From Candidatus Melainabacteria bacterium (GTDB lineage Bacteria > Cyanobacteriota > Vampirovibrionia > Obscuribacterales > Obscuribacteraceae): 64,000 bases of DNA. Below are positions 16,888 through 25,361 of this stretch, piece after piece. The notes under the pieces are model-generated. The model did no database searches. It had not been told where the DNA came from and was given only the letters and a program-made list of their open reading frames with translations. The DNA lies in the NCBI GenBank assembly GCA_003153555.1, contig PLZS01000147.1, forward strand, positions 1 through 64,000, written 5' to 3'. The position numbers and the translations under genes were made by a program. Within the stretch, counting starts at the first letter, position 1. Each line of letters starts with the position of its first letter.

Positions 16888-19062
16888 TTATCGTCGACGG
16901 CCGAATAGTCCACGTCTCGGCTGTTCATATTGCACAGGTTGTTGATATTGCACAGGTTGTTCATATTGGTATGGTCGTTGATACTGGACAGATTGTTGAA
17001 CCGGCTGTTGAATCGGAACTTCCGCGGATTGTGGGGTTGCATGGACTGGTCCGTGTTGTTTGATCAGCTCTCTCAAACCTGCGTTGTACTCCTGAAGTGG
17101 ATGCTCCCGGTCCATGAAACTTCCGCCATTCGCTCTCAGCGTCGGCTGGCCATTTGCGTCTTTATAAGTACCGAAGACGGCGCTCACTGATTGGTCAGTT
17201 GTACCTGAAGTTCGATTGTGTGTATCCACTAGTTGCTGCGCATATTTGCCCCATTTTGAATCGGTGCCAAGCTTTGAGGGATCAAGAAATACTACGACTG
17301 CGTTTCCATCTTTAGTCGCCTGGGCAGCAGCAGTCACCACATCCGAATTCTTTTGAGAAGCGACCACAAACACCACTGGCTTGCTGTCTTTGGCTGCCTT
17401 TGCTAGCGCTTCATCAAAGTTTTTCTCAGTGTAAGGCAGATTTTCTTTGACGTACTTATTGAATGGATCCTTAGCGGCCTCAACCTTAGCGGACTCCACC
17501 TTAGCGGCTTCAACCTTAGCAGCTTCCACCTTAGCAGCCTCAACCTTAGCGGCCTCAACCTTAGTGGCCTCCACCTTAGCGGCCTCAACCTTAGCGGCCT
17601 CAACCTTAGCGGACTCCACCTTAGCGGCTGCTTGAGTAGGATCTACAGCAAATTTATCATCCAGCACCTTTTTCTTCTCCGTCGCAGCCTTCTCAATGTC
17701 TGAGAGCTTCATGTCGCTGCCCAGAGTAGCGCCCGAGATTTCGGACTTATGCTTATCTAGATAGGTCAAAGCTGCAATAGCCTCGGTAGCTTTTCTCTGG
17801 GTCTCGGGGTCAGTAGCTAAAGTGCGGGCTACCTCGTAGGCTTCTTTCCGGCTCTTTATTTCATCGGAGGAAAGCCACTTGTTGCCATCTTTGTCCATTG
17901 AAGTGAAATTTTCTTTTGCAAATTTTGCTGCAGCTTGAGCTTGAGTAGCGTCGTCGCGTAAGGCTTGCTGTTTGCGATCGTATTCCGGAAAGTTACCTGG
18001 TGATATTCCATATACATTGTCTGGGCCCTTTGAAGCGAGGTCGTCGAATCTACTTTTCATTTCGCCGATCACTTTCTTTTCGTCCGCTGACAGTGATTTG
18101 TTCCAACTGGAATTCGGATCTAGGAACTTATCGAGTTCAGCTTTTGTGATTCTGCCTGTGTGGTCAATGTCTAGCTGGTTAAAATGGTCAGTGCCGTACT
18201 TCATCATTACTTGAGACATGCTTGTACCGCGGGAAAGATCGACTTCACCAGAATTGGAAGTTGTCCTTAGCATGTCATCCGTGACTTTGAATCTTGCGTC
18301 CAATAGTCCGGGATTCTTATGTTCACCAACATAGCCACGAATATCCCCCAAAGAGAGATCGTTTGAAGTAGTGGTATCACTCTTGCCCTTAGCTATGTCT
18401 GCCTGATGTTCCTTCATGTACTGAAGCGCCTTGTTCTCTTCTTCTAGTTCCGCGCTCTTCCCTGGCTTCAATACGTCATTTTTCAATTTATCGAGATTTC
18501 GGCTGAGTTTGTCATTCATCTCATCGACAGAAAGGAATCCGTTTCCGTCCTTGTCGACAATCTTGAAATTGTCTTCAGTAAATGTTTTTGTTAGACGCTG
18601 CGAATTCTCAAATTCGCTTAATCTGGTGGCTGATTCCGTCTTGTGTTTGTCCAACTCTTCAGATGTCACGCCATACTTTGGATAATAACTTAGTTTGTCA
18701 GCATTGTCTGCTAAATAGCTGCCCAGTGCGCGGTCTAGAGGTGATAATTGAGATTGAAGTTTCTCACCATTTAGGGCGGTTCGGATTTCACCTTGGCTCG
18801 CATAGCCGTCGTTATTCAAATCCAAATCTTTGAAGTGGCTCTTGCCAAAATCAACTGCCAGTCCAGGAAGAAGTCCTTTTCTCTGACAATCTTCTGTGAC
18901 CGTTTGCAAAAATTGTTTTCTATATTCAGGATTTCCTTGATGACCACTTAGTTCATCGTTGATTGATTGGCGGGCACCATCAGCATTGTGGTTTCCTTGG
19001 AAATCAGTGACAATCTTGTGTGCTCTTTCTGGTGCCGTTTCGGGTCTCGATGGCTCTGTCAT
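16888..19062 (-). CDS. EF-hand protein with KVEAA repeats, thioredoxin-like domain and basic tail (paralogue A)
   Basis: 724 aa, no signal peptide. Four canonical EF-hand loops: DLNNDGYASQGE (81-92), DKDGNGFLSVDE (170-181), DIDHTGRITKAE (298-309) and DKDGNKWLSSDE (390-401), so calcium binding is likely. Residues 478-531 are about ten tandem AKVEA-type pentads, encoded by 15-base DNA repeats. A thioredoxin-like fold without CxxC follows (about 540-670; NFDEALAKAAKDSKPVVFVV). The end is Gln/Tyr/Pro-rich with QYxQPVQY repeats and closes in PRRGLFGRRR. The RBS CAGGAGG and the following T-run plus MTEP start are nearly identical to those of the divergent paralogue at 19785. Function unknown; the basic tail could be a sorting or anchoring signal. 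Confidence 0.88.
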   Translation of the reverse strand: MTEPSRPETAPERAHKIVTDFQGNHNADGARQSINDELSGHQGNPEYRKQFLQTVTEDCQRKGLLPGLAVDFGKSHFKDLDLNNDGYASQGEIRTALNGEKLQSQLSPLDRALGSYLADNADKLSYYPKYGVTSEELDKHKTESATRLSEFENSQRLTKTFTEDNFKIVDKDGNGFLSVDEMNDKLSRNLDKLKNDVLKPGKSAELEEENKALQYMKEHQADIAKGKSDTTTSNDLSLGDIRGYVGEHKNPGLLDARFKVTDDMLRTTSNSGEVDLSRGTSMSQVMMKYGTDHFNQLDIDHTGRITKAELDKFLDPNSSWNKSLSADEKKVIGEMKSRFDDLASKGPDNVYGISPGNFPEYDRKQQALRDDATQAQAAAKFAKENFTSMDKDGNKWLSSDEIKSRKEAYEVARTLATDPETQRKATEAIAALTYLDKHKSEISGATLGSDMKLSDIEKAATEKKKVLDDKFAVDPTQAAAKVESAKVEAAKVEAAKVEATKVEAAKVEAAKVEAAKVEAAKVESAKVEAAKDPFNKYVKENLPYTEKNFDEALAKAAKDSKPVVFVVASQKNSDVVTAAAQATKDGNAVVVFLDPSKLGTDSKWGKYAQQLVDTHNRTSGTTDQSVSAVFGTYKDANGQPTLRANGGSFMDREHPLQEYNAGLRELIKQHGPVHATPQSAEVPIQQPVQQSVQYQRPYQYEQPVQYQQPVQYEQPRRGLFGRRR

Positions 19063-19784
19063 TATAAAAAATCCTCCTGAAAATTGCTCAACGCTTAAGC
19101 GATTCCAAAAGCATAGTTTTCAAGTGTGACTTCTTGGTTCCCAATAGCGCCATTGGACCTTTAAGACACGAACGACTGCGCCGAAGATTCCTTCTATTAG
19201 CCAAAATATTGCTGTCGTTTTGAATTTGAGACGCCGGATTAGATCAACTCTCAATTCAATCATTCGAGCCAAAAGCTTGTCTAGACAAGGTTGCGACCGA
19301 AATTGCATTAGATAGAACATGCAATGCCAGAGAACATGCCACCATATATGATGCAGAGTGAACAGGTAAGCGCTGATTCGAGAATGGAGCAACATATTTC
19401 TAATATCGCTAATGGCAAAGCGAGGTCAACAGTAGAGCAAGCTCTTCATACCAATTGCGATCTCTGCGAAATACATATTTGAAGAATGCCAAATGAGCCG
19501 AACGGTCAAATCAATGGTTACTCCATGTCATAAGCCGCTAAGCCAATCGTGTGTGTGAGGGATGGTGCGGTGGAGTGCGCATCACTAAATCAACAACTCG
19601 AATATACAAGGTGCGGCATTCAAACCGGTTGCGTTTTGCGCAGCATACTAGGCCAAGACCGACAAATTGGGCATTTCAGCCATCATTCTTATAAAAAGCC
19701 GATTTCAAAGGTACACAACGGACACAATTCCAAATTAATCTCTAGCATCGCTCAAAAACAAGGCGCTAGCTGGAGGATTTTTTA
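19063..19784. other. 722-base divergent intergenic region between the EF-hand paralogues
   Basis: No convincing gene. Both ends carry the same leader (GGAGGATTTTTTA then ATGACAGAGCC), facing outward, which points to an inverted duplication. At 19338-19354 a GCCACCATATATGATGC element resembles the gene-end hairpin at 178-210. Promoters for both paralogues must lie here, but I could not single them out. Confidence 0.6.
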
Positions 19785-22388
19785 ATGACAGAGCCGAGAG
19801 ACACTTCCGTACCACAAGCAGTTGATCGCGTAATGGGTCAGTTGAGAAACGATGACACACAAGGTGCGCTGAAACAGATTCATGACGAAATGAATAAGCC
19901 CGGCGCTCAACCGGAAGCGAACAAACAATTTCTAACCGCCTTGACACAGCAATGCCAGGAGCAGGGATATTTACCAAAGCTGGCAGTTGATTTCGGCAAG
20001 AAAAACTTTTCCGCACTCGATCTAGATGGCAACGGTTCTCTCTCAGCCAAAGAACTGGAGCACGTTGTAAATGACCCAAAGATGCAAGCTTCCCTTGATC
20101 CCTTTGAGCGAGAAATGGCTGCTTACCTGCTGGCGAACACCAAGGAAATAGCCCAGGCCACACCGACCGCATGGGGTGGCTATGCCGATGAAATCACCGC
20201 CTCTAAACTGGATGGTTACGTGGCAAAAGCTGACACCAAATACGATGCGTACGTCAATGCCCAAAGTGTCCTAAAACAATTTGGTAGCAAAGAAAAATTC
20301 GACGCAGTCGACTCCGACCACGATGGCTTCATCTCAGCAGCTGAAATGGATAAGCAAGTTGACTTTGACAACCGAGCCCTCGCTACCCCTGGCTTAGTTA
20401 CGAAGGAAGCGGCCAAAGCGCTGCAGGAGCAACGGGAAGCTCTGGAATTCATGAAAGGCCATCAAAGGGAGATTGCGTCCGCAGTAAATGACACGACTTT
20501 TTCCAACTCAGTTTCTTTAGCTGATATTAACAAGCATGCGGAAAACAATCCTAATCCTAGATCTCTCGAACACATACCTGCAATCGATGACAAATTGGTG
20601 GCAGCGCCAGAAAAGAAGGGTCTAGTCGATATGTCGCGCGGTTCCTACATGGCAGAAGTAATGATCAAATATCTTGCCGACCATAGAGGAGAACTTGATC
20701 TCGACGGTAATGGCAAAATATCTCTTCCGGAACTGAACAAAATTCTGGACACTCCAGAATGGAATCACACACTTTCGAATGACCAGCGCAGAGTGATCGA
20801 GGAAATGCGAAACAGATTTGATGAAGTTGCCGGTGCCCCCACAGGGTGGGGCGGCAGCAAAGAGATCAGCCTCAGCAGCATGGCGGAATATCTTCGCAAA
20901 CAAGAAGCTGCACGTGAAGACGAGAAACAATCGACTGCAGCTGCGAAGTTTGTCGCCGAGAACTTCAATGCAATTGATTCCGACAAGAACGGCTGGATCT
21001 CTAAAGATGAATTAGATAAGACCAAAGACTTCTACGCCAAAGCTATGGCGACAGGCTTGATTCCAGCCGAGGCAAAAGCCAAACTTGCTGAGAATCTGGC
21101 CGCCATCGAATATCTGGACAAAAACAAGAGCAAAATCTCCAGTGCCACTTGGAGCAGCGACATGAAGCAGGCAGATGTTGAGAAATATGCCAACGACCGA
21201 AAAGGCAAACTCGACGATATCTTCCAACCGACAGTTGTTGAAGCAAAACCAAAAATTGAAGAGAAAAAGCCAATAGTGAAACAAGTGGAGGTTAAGCCTG
21301 AAGTCGTAGAGAAAAAGCCAGTGGTGAAAGAGGGACCAGTTGATCAGCCCAAAAAACCGGCTGAACTACTACCGAAAATGACGATCAATGATCCTCATAC
21401 AAAAAAGCCTGAGGGTGTCGTGTGCCACGACGGCATTTGCGAACTTCCCAAAAAGCCGGGCGTTGCATTACCTACTGAATTCGCACCGCTCTTTCCTCAC
21501 CTGACACCCGGACCTTCGCATCCGGGACCAGAAACCCATGACAAAACTGAACCTTTGGATCCAAATCCGAAAATTGGCAAAATAAATCCAGACACTGGTA
21601 TTCCGCGCCTATTAGATAAGCCAACAGAATTAAAACCTCTGATCGACCCTAGCCAACTTGAGAAAAGACCGGTCGAACCCGTGCACGAAACAAAGAAACC
21701 TGAAGAGTCCAGAAAACGTACCGATGCCGATTTGACTACTGAAACTGTTCAACCCAAAGAAAACAAGTTAGAAAAAACAGAAGCCAAAACTAAGAAGGAT
21801 GCATTCGGTGAATATGTTGACAAGTATTTTAAATATACTCAGGATAACTACGCCGATGCCCTGAAAGCCGCAACGGAACAAGGTAAGCCGGTAGTTCTAG
21901 TGATCGCCCCAGAAAGAGATGCCAATACGGTTCAAGCAGGCGCACAAGCAAGCGTGGACGGAAAAGCAATCGTAATCTACGTTGACAAAGACAAGGTCGA
22001 TCCTAAGTCGTCACTGGGAGTGTACGCCGCTTCGGTCCTGGAAAACCACAACAAAACCAATCGCACAAACGACCAAAGCATGACTACAGTGTTCAATGTT
22101 AACAAAGACACTGCTGGCAAGTACGTTCCAGAACAAGCCAAATATGCCGACTACGGCAACCAAGCTGATATAAACGCCCTCCTCAAACAACAAGTCGATG
22201 CGACGATTGCCACGAGAGCAGTAAAACCGATCGAGCTTCCCATTCCTGTAACTGAAACGGTTCGCCCAGTAGAACAACAAAGGACAATCACACAGGACAG
22301 CGCTTGTAACAACAATGTCCGCAACTTCCAGCAATATTATCAACAGAATTGTCAACCTCAACCACGAAGAAGACTTTTCCGTAGATAA
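19785..22388 (+). CDS. EF-hand protein with Pro/Lys-rich linker, thioredoxin-like domain and basic tail (paralogue B)
   Basis: 867 aa, paralogue of the divergent gene at 16888-19062 over its whole length except the linker. EF-hand loops: DLDGNGSLSAKE (79-90), DSDHDGFISAAE (176-187), DLDGNGKISLPE (305-316) and DSDKNGWISKDE (398-409). The KVEAA repeat of paralogue A is replaced by a Pro/Lys/Glu-rich linker (about 480-680, with EKKPVVK-type repeats and one CHDGIC pair). A thioredoxin-like domain without CxxC follows (YADALKAATEQGKPVVLVIA). The end is Gln-rich and closes in QPRRRLFRR, as in paralogue A. A GGAGG RBS precedes the ATG. No signal peptide; function unknown. Confidence 0.88.
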   Translation: MTEPRDTSVPQAVDRVMGQLRNDDTQGALKQIHDEMNKPGAQPEANKQFLTALTQQCQEQGYLPKLAVDFGKKNFSALDLDGNGSLSAKELEHVVNDPKMQASLDPFEREMAAYLLANTKEIAQATPTAWGGYADEITASKLDGYVAKADTKYDAYVNAQSVLKQFGSKEKFDAVDSDHDGFISAAEMDKQVDFDNRALATPGLVTKEAAKALQEQREALEFMKGHQREIASAVNDTTFSNSVSLADINKHAENNPNPRSLEHIPAIDDKLVAAPEKKGLVDMSRGSYMAEVMIKYLADHRGELDLDGNGKISLPELNKILDTPEWNHTLSNDQRRVIEEMRNRFDEVAGAPTGWGGSKEISLSSMAEYLRKQEAAREDEKQSTAAAKFVAENFNAIDSDKNGWISKDELDKTKDFYAKAMATGLIPAEAKAKLAENLAAIEYLDKNKSKISSATWSSDMKQADVEKYANDRKGKLDDIFQPTVVEAKPKIEEKKPIVKQVEVKPEVVEKKPVVKEGPVDQPKKPAELLPKMTINDPHTKKPEGVVCHDGICELPKKPGVALPTEFAPLFPHLTPGPSHPGPETHDKTEPLDPNPKIGKINPDTGIPRLLDKPTELKPLIDPSQLEKRPVEPVHETKKPEESRKRTDADLTTETVQPKENKLEKTEAKTKKDAFGEYVDKYFKYTQDNYADALKAATEQGKPVVLVIAPERDANTVQAGAQASVDGKAIVIYVDKDKVDPKSSLGVYAASVLENHNKTNRTNDQSMTTVFNVNKDTAGKYVPEQAKYADYGNQADINALLKQQVDATIATRAVKPIELPIPVTETVRPVEQQRTITQDSACNNNVRNFQQYYQQNCQPQPRRRLFRR

Positions 22389-22429
22389 TGCCACTATCAA
22401 TGGTGCTACTGAAAGCCGATACTCAATCT

Positions 22430-22492
22430 TGATTTAAAAGGAATCAATAAAATTTACTGAAATAGGCTGATAGTGCTAAACTATCAGCCTAT
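22430..22492. promoter_or_regulatory. Two inverted repeats ahead of the Lrp/AsnC gene, one covering its start codon
   Basis: TTGATT-TAAAAGG-AATCAA lies at about 22430-22448. Then ATAGGCTGATAG (22462-22473), a seven-base loop and CTATCAGCCTAT (22481-22492) form a perfect 12-bp inverted repeat whose right arm contains the first two bases of the ATG at 22491. It could be the autoregulatory operator of the Lrp-type protein, or an RNA hairpin that hides the start codon. No Shine-Dalgarno sequence is visible between it and the ATG. Confidence 0.55.
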
Positions 22493-22985
22493 GCAGTCAG
22501 AAGCACCCGACGAAATTTTGACCATTTTAGCCCGCGATGCGCGAACCTCGCCCGAGAAGATCGCCAAAATGCTCGGTCGAACGGTTGAGCAGGTCAAAGC
22601 AGCGATTGCTGAGTTCGAAAGACTGGGCGTGATCAAGCACTATAAAACCATTATCGATTGGGAGAAAACCGGCGTTGAAAAGGTCATCGCCTTTATCGAT
22701 GTCAAAGTGCACCCAGCTAGAGAAGTCGGCTTTGACAAAGTGGCTGAGCGAATTTATCGCTTTCCTGAAGTGCAGAGCTTATGGCTGGTTTCGGGCGGTT
22801 ACGATCTGCGCGTCGCCGTTGAAGGCGCCAATATTCGAGAAGTTGGACGTTTTGTCGCCGAGAAGCTAGCTCCAATTGAAGGAGTTATGGCGACAGAAAC
22901 TCATTTCCTTTTGCGCAAGTATAAAGAAGACCAGATCGTTTTCGTTGACAACGAAGAGGATACTCGTCTTGTTGTCACTCCATAG
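22491..22985 (+). CDS. Lrp/AsnC family transcriptional regulator
   Basis: About 164 aa. N-terminal AsnC-type HTH: ILTILARDARTSPEKIAKML, then GRTVEQVKAAIAEFERLGVI. C-terminal RAM/AsnC ligand domain: KVIAFIDVKVHPAREVGFDK, then VQSLWLVSGGYDLRVAVEGA, with the usual effector-binding G-YD. Such octamers respond to amino acids. The ATG at 22491 is chosen (a GTG six codons upstream is possible) and lies within an inverted repeat that may be its own operator. The aminotransferase starts seven bases after its stop, so the pair forms an operon, a common arrangement for local control of amino-acid catabolism. Confidence 0.9.
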   Translation: MQSEAPDEILTILARDARTSPEKIAKMLGRTVEQVKAAIAEFERLGVIKHYKTIIDWEKTGVEKVIAFIDVKVHPAREVGFDKVAERIYRFPEVQSLWLVSGGYDLRVAVEGANIREVGRFVAEKLAPIEGVMATETHFLLRKYKEDQIVFVDNEEDTRLVVTP

Positions 22986-22991
22986 GCCTGT

Positions 22992-24212
22992 ATGATGATT
23001 GATCAGTCCAACACGGTGCCACCACTCTCGAAAATAGCACGTGAACTGGCGCCAAGCGGCATTCGACGATTTTTTGATATTGCAGCGAAAATGCATGACG
23101 TGATCTCGCTTGGAGTTGGCGAACCGGATTTCGTGACGCCCTGGGTCATACGCGAAGCCGGCATTTACTCAATCGAAAAGGGACAAACGACTTACACTTC
23201 AAATTATGGCTTGCTTGAGTTACGGCAAGAGATAAGCAAGCATCTCGATTGGTTGTACGGAGTTAAATACGCACCTGACAATCAGATCCTTGTCACTGTT
23301 GGTGTTTCGGAAGGAATGGACCTTGCCATGCGCGCCATTCTCGATCCCGGTGACCAGGTATTAGTTCCCGAACCTTGCTATGTCTCGTATCGCCCATGCG
23401 TTTCTCTGGCTGGTGGCGAGCCCATAGGTGTGGCGACAAGAAGTGAAGATCATTTCAGAGTTACAGTTGCCCAATTAGAACAGGCGGTGACTAAACGCAC
23501 CAAGGCGATAATTCTCGGCTTCCCATCCAACCCAACCGGGACGACAATGCCCAGAGAAGCGCTGCAGGAAGTCGTCAATTTTGCCCATCGTCACAACCTT
23601 TACATTATCAGTGACGAAATTTATGACCGCTTAACTTATGAAGGTGAGCACACCTGCGTGGCCTCGCTGGAAAACGCGATGCAGCGGACCATTACCTTGA
23701 ATGGATTTTCCAAGTCGTACGCCATGACCGGCTGGCGAATTGGTTACGCCTGTGCACCAGTCGCGGTACTATCAGCCATGATGAAAATCCATTCCTACAC
23801 TGCCCTGTGTGCACCTATTACTGCTCAGAAAGCGGCGATCGAAGCGCTGAAAAGCGGCGAGAGCGCAGTCACAGATATGGTCATTCAATATAATCAGCGC
23901 AGACGCCTGATCGTAGAAGGTCTAAATTTAATCGGACTGTCGTGCCATTTGCCTTCCGGCGCATTTTACGCTTTCCCGAGCATTGCTACCACAGGTTTGT
24001 CATCGGAAGAATTCGCCGAACGCTTGCTCTTCGAAGAACACGTGGCCGTTGTCCCAGGCACCGCATTTGGTGAGGGAGGAGCAGGTCACATTAGATGTTC
24101 ATATGCAACAAGTATTGAGAAAATCGAAATAGCATTAGAACGGATTAGTCGATTTGTTCAAAAGATTGCACCCGAAATTAGTTCATCCCCACCGGCAGCT
24201 ACACTTCGCTGA
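22992..24212 (+). CDS. Class I/II aminotransferase (PLP-dependent)
   Basis: 406 aa, fold type I. Visible: substrate-binding SLGVGEPDFVTP, the YTSNYGLLELRQEIS block, GVSEGMDLAMRAILDPGDQV, NPTGTTMPREAL, ISDEIYDRLTYEG (PLP-binding Asp/Tyr), and the Schiff-base lysine in LNGFSKSYAMTGWRIGY; the C-terminal Arg is in HIRCSYATS. It belongs to the aspartate/aromatic aminotransferase group near PatA-type enzymes; the exact amino acid cannot be read from sequence. It follows the Lrp regulator by seven bases and is likely controlled by it. The N-terminus carries tandem ATGs, and the first (22992) is kept. Confidence 0.9.
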   Translation: MMIDQSNTVPPLSKIARELAPSGIRRFFDIAAKMHDVISLGVGEPDFVTPWVIREAGIYSIEKGQTTYTSNYGLLELRQEISKHLDWLYGVKYAPDNQILVTVGVSEGMDLAMRAILDPGDQVLVPEPCYVSYRPCVSLAGGEPIGVATRSEDHFRVTVAQLEQAVTKRTKAIILGFPSNPTGTTMPREALQEVVNFAHRHNLYIISDEIYDRLTYEGEHTCVASLENAMQRTITLNGFSKSYAMTGWRIGYACAPVAVLSAMMKIHSYTALCAPITAQKAAIEALKSGESAVTDMVIQYNQRRRLIVEGLNLIGLSCHLPSGAFYAFPSIATTGLSSEEFAERLLFEEHVAVVPGTAFGEGGAGHIRCSYATSIEKIEIALERISRFVQKIAPEISSSPPAATLR

Positions 24213-24259
24213 CGATGAGTGGAGTTGTCCACAGTTATCCATTTTCGCAGGCCTACCTA

Positions 24260-25327
24260 ATGAACTTGAACACAAAAAAAATTGTTCTTTCGACAATGAT
24301 TTTGTGCTTTTGCATTTCGTGTTCAAAGAAGCCAAAACAGAGTTCAGAGACCGAACAGATTGCCGCAAAGAAGACTGATTCAACTGCACCAGGAAGTGGG
24401 ACAGCAGGGACTACGGCAGGGACTACGGCAGGGACTACGGCAGGGACTACGGCAACGATTCCGACTACAGGCATAACTGCTGCAAACCCAACATCATCAT
24501 CTACATCAGATGCCGACAAAAAACCAGTGAAAGGTGATCTAGCCAGCGACTTGAAGATGTACTCTGCCAACATCGCGAAAGATCCAAAGGACGCCGCATC
24601 TTACGTCGGCAGAGGCTTGAGTTACGAAAAGCTGGGACGATTTGACGAATCGCTGGCAGATTTCGACAAGGCATTGGCGATCGATCCAGACATCTCCGGT
24701 GCGCACTCAGGCAAGGCGCAAACTCTGCTCTGGCAAGGAAAAAACAGTGCGGCGAAGTCTGAAGCTGATCGAGCAATCAAGCAAAACAATAAGGACCTCA
24801 GTGCTTGGGAGGTACGTGCCAACGCCTTAATCTATATGAATCAACCAGAATTGGCGCTCAAAGACATCGCTCAGGCTTTGAAAGTAAACAACAAACAAGC
24901 GTCGGTGTATGAACTGCAAAGTCAGGCTCTGCGAAAATTAAAGCGCAACGAGGAAGCCTTGGCTGCCGTCAACAAAGCAATCGAGAGCGACGCCAAATTC
25001 GCCCAGTCATACAACAGTCGAGCAATCATCTACAGCGGCATGGGTCGCAACAAGGAAGCAATTGCGGACTTCAATCAAGCCGCCTCTCTTCGCCCTGAAA
25101 TACCTGATATTTATCTCAACAGAGCCATCTCTGAAATGGCCACACATGAATACAAAGCCGCTTTGAATGACTGCGACAAAGCAGTCGCCATGTCACCGAA
25201 AGCAGGCGACGCTTACTTTCTACGAGCAAAGGTTTGGCGAGCGCTTAACAATGTCGCCGCAGCAGAGAAAGACGAGAAGATGGTCGACTCCTTCGGCTAC
25301 AAACCACCTAAGAATCTGAAGATTTAG
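24260..25327 (+). CDS. TPR lipoprotein
   Basis: About 355 aa. The ATG at 24260 gives MNLNTKKIVLSTMILCFCIS followed by Cys, a lipoprotein signal with lipobox FCIS-C, so the product is probably membrane-anchored outside the cytoplasm. A Thr/Gly/Ala linker contains four GTTA repeats encoded by perfect 12-base tandem repeats. The rest is about eight TPRs, such as YVGRGLSYEKLGRFDESLAD, YNSRAIIYSGMGRNKEAIAD and YLNRAISEMATHEYKAALND. A protein-interaction role is likely; the partner is unknown. It ends convergently with the matrixin-like gene, with a CACC..GGTG hairpin between. Confidence 0.85.
   Translation: MNLNTKKIVLSTMILCFCISCSKKPKQSSETEQIAAKKTDSTAPGSGTAGTTAGTTAGTTAGTTATIPTTGITAANPTSSSTSDADKKPVKGDLASDLKMYSANIAKDPKDAASYVGRGLSYEKLGRFDESLADFDKALAIDPDISGAHSGKAQTLLWQGKNSAAKSEADRAIKQNNKDLSAWEVRANALIYMNQPELALKDIAQALKVNNKQASVYELQSQALRKLKRNEEALAAVNKAIESDAKFAQSYNSRAIIYSGMGRNKEAIADFNQAASLRPEIPDIYLNRAISEMATHEYKAALNDCDKAVAMSPKAGDAYFLRAKVWRALNNVAAAEKDEKMVDSFGYKPPKNLKI
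24407..24454 (+). repeat. 12-base tandem repeat, four copies
   Basis: GGGACTACGGCA is repeated four times without a mismatch inside the lipoprotein gene and encodes GTTA units. Being in frame (12 = 4 codons), copy-number changes would lengthen or shorten the linker without a frameshift. Confidence 0.9.
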
Positions 25328-25329
25328 GA

Positions 25330-25343
25330 CACCATATTTGGTG
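25330..25343. terminator. CACC..GGTG hairpin between convergent genes
   Basis: CACCATATTTGGTG lies two bases after the stop of the TPR lipoprotein (+) and 19 bases from the stop of the metalloprotease (-). Five base pairs surround an A/T core. It belongs to the recurrent gene-end palindrome family of this window. Confidence 0.45.
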
Positions 25344-25361
25344 ACAAACTAAATTGGCGCA

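Noticed and set aside
17447..17635. Plus-strand repetitive frame with TLAAS units
   Set aside because: It is the antisense reading of the KVEAA repeat in the EF-hand protein.
19120..19395. A 91-codon minus-strand frame in the divergent EF-hand intergenic region
   Set aside because: Unusual composition (many Trp, His and Arg), no RBS, and the region must hold two promoters.
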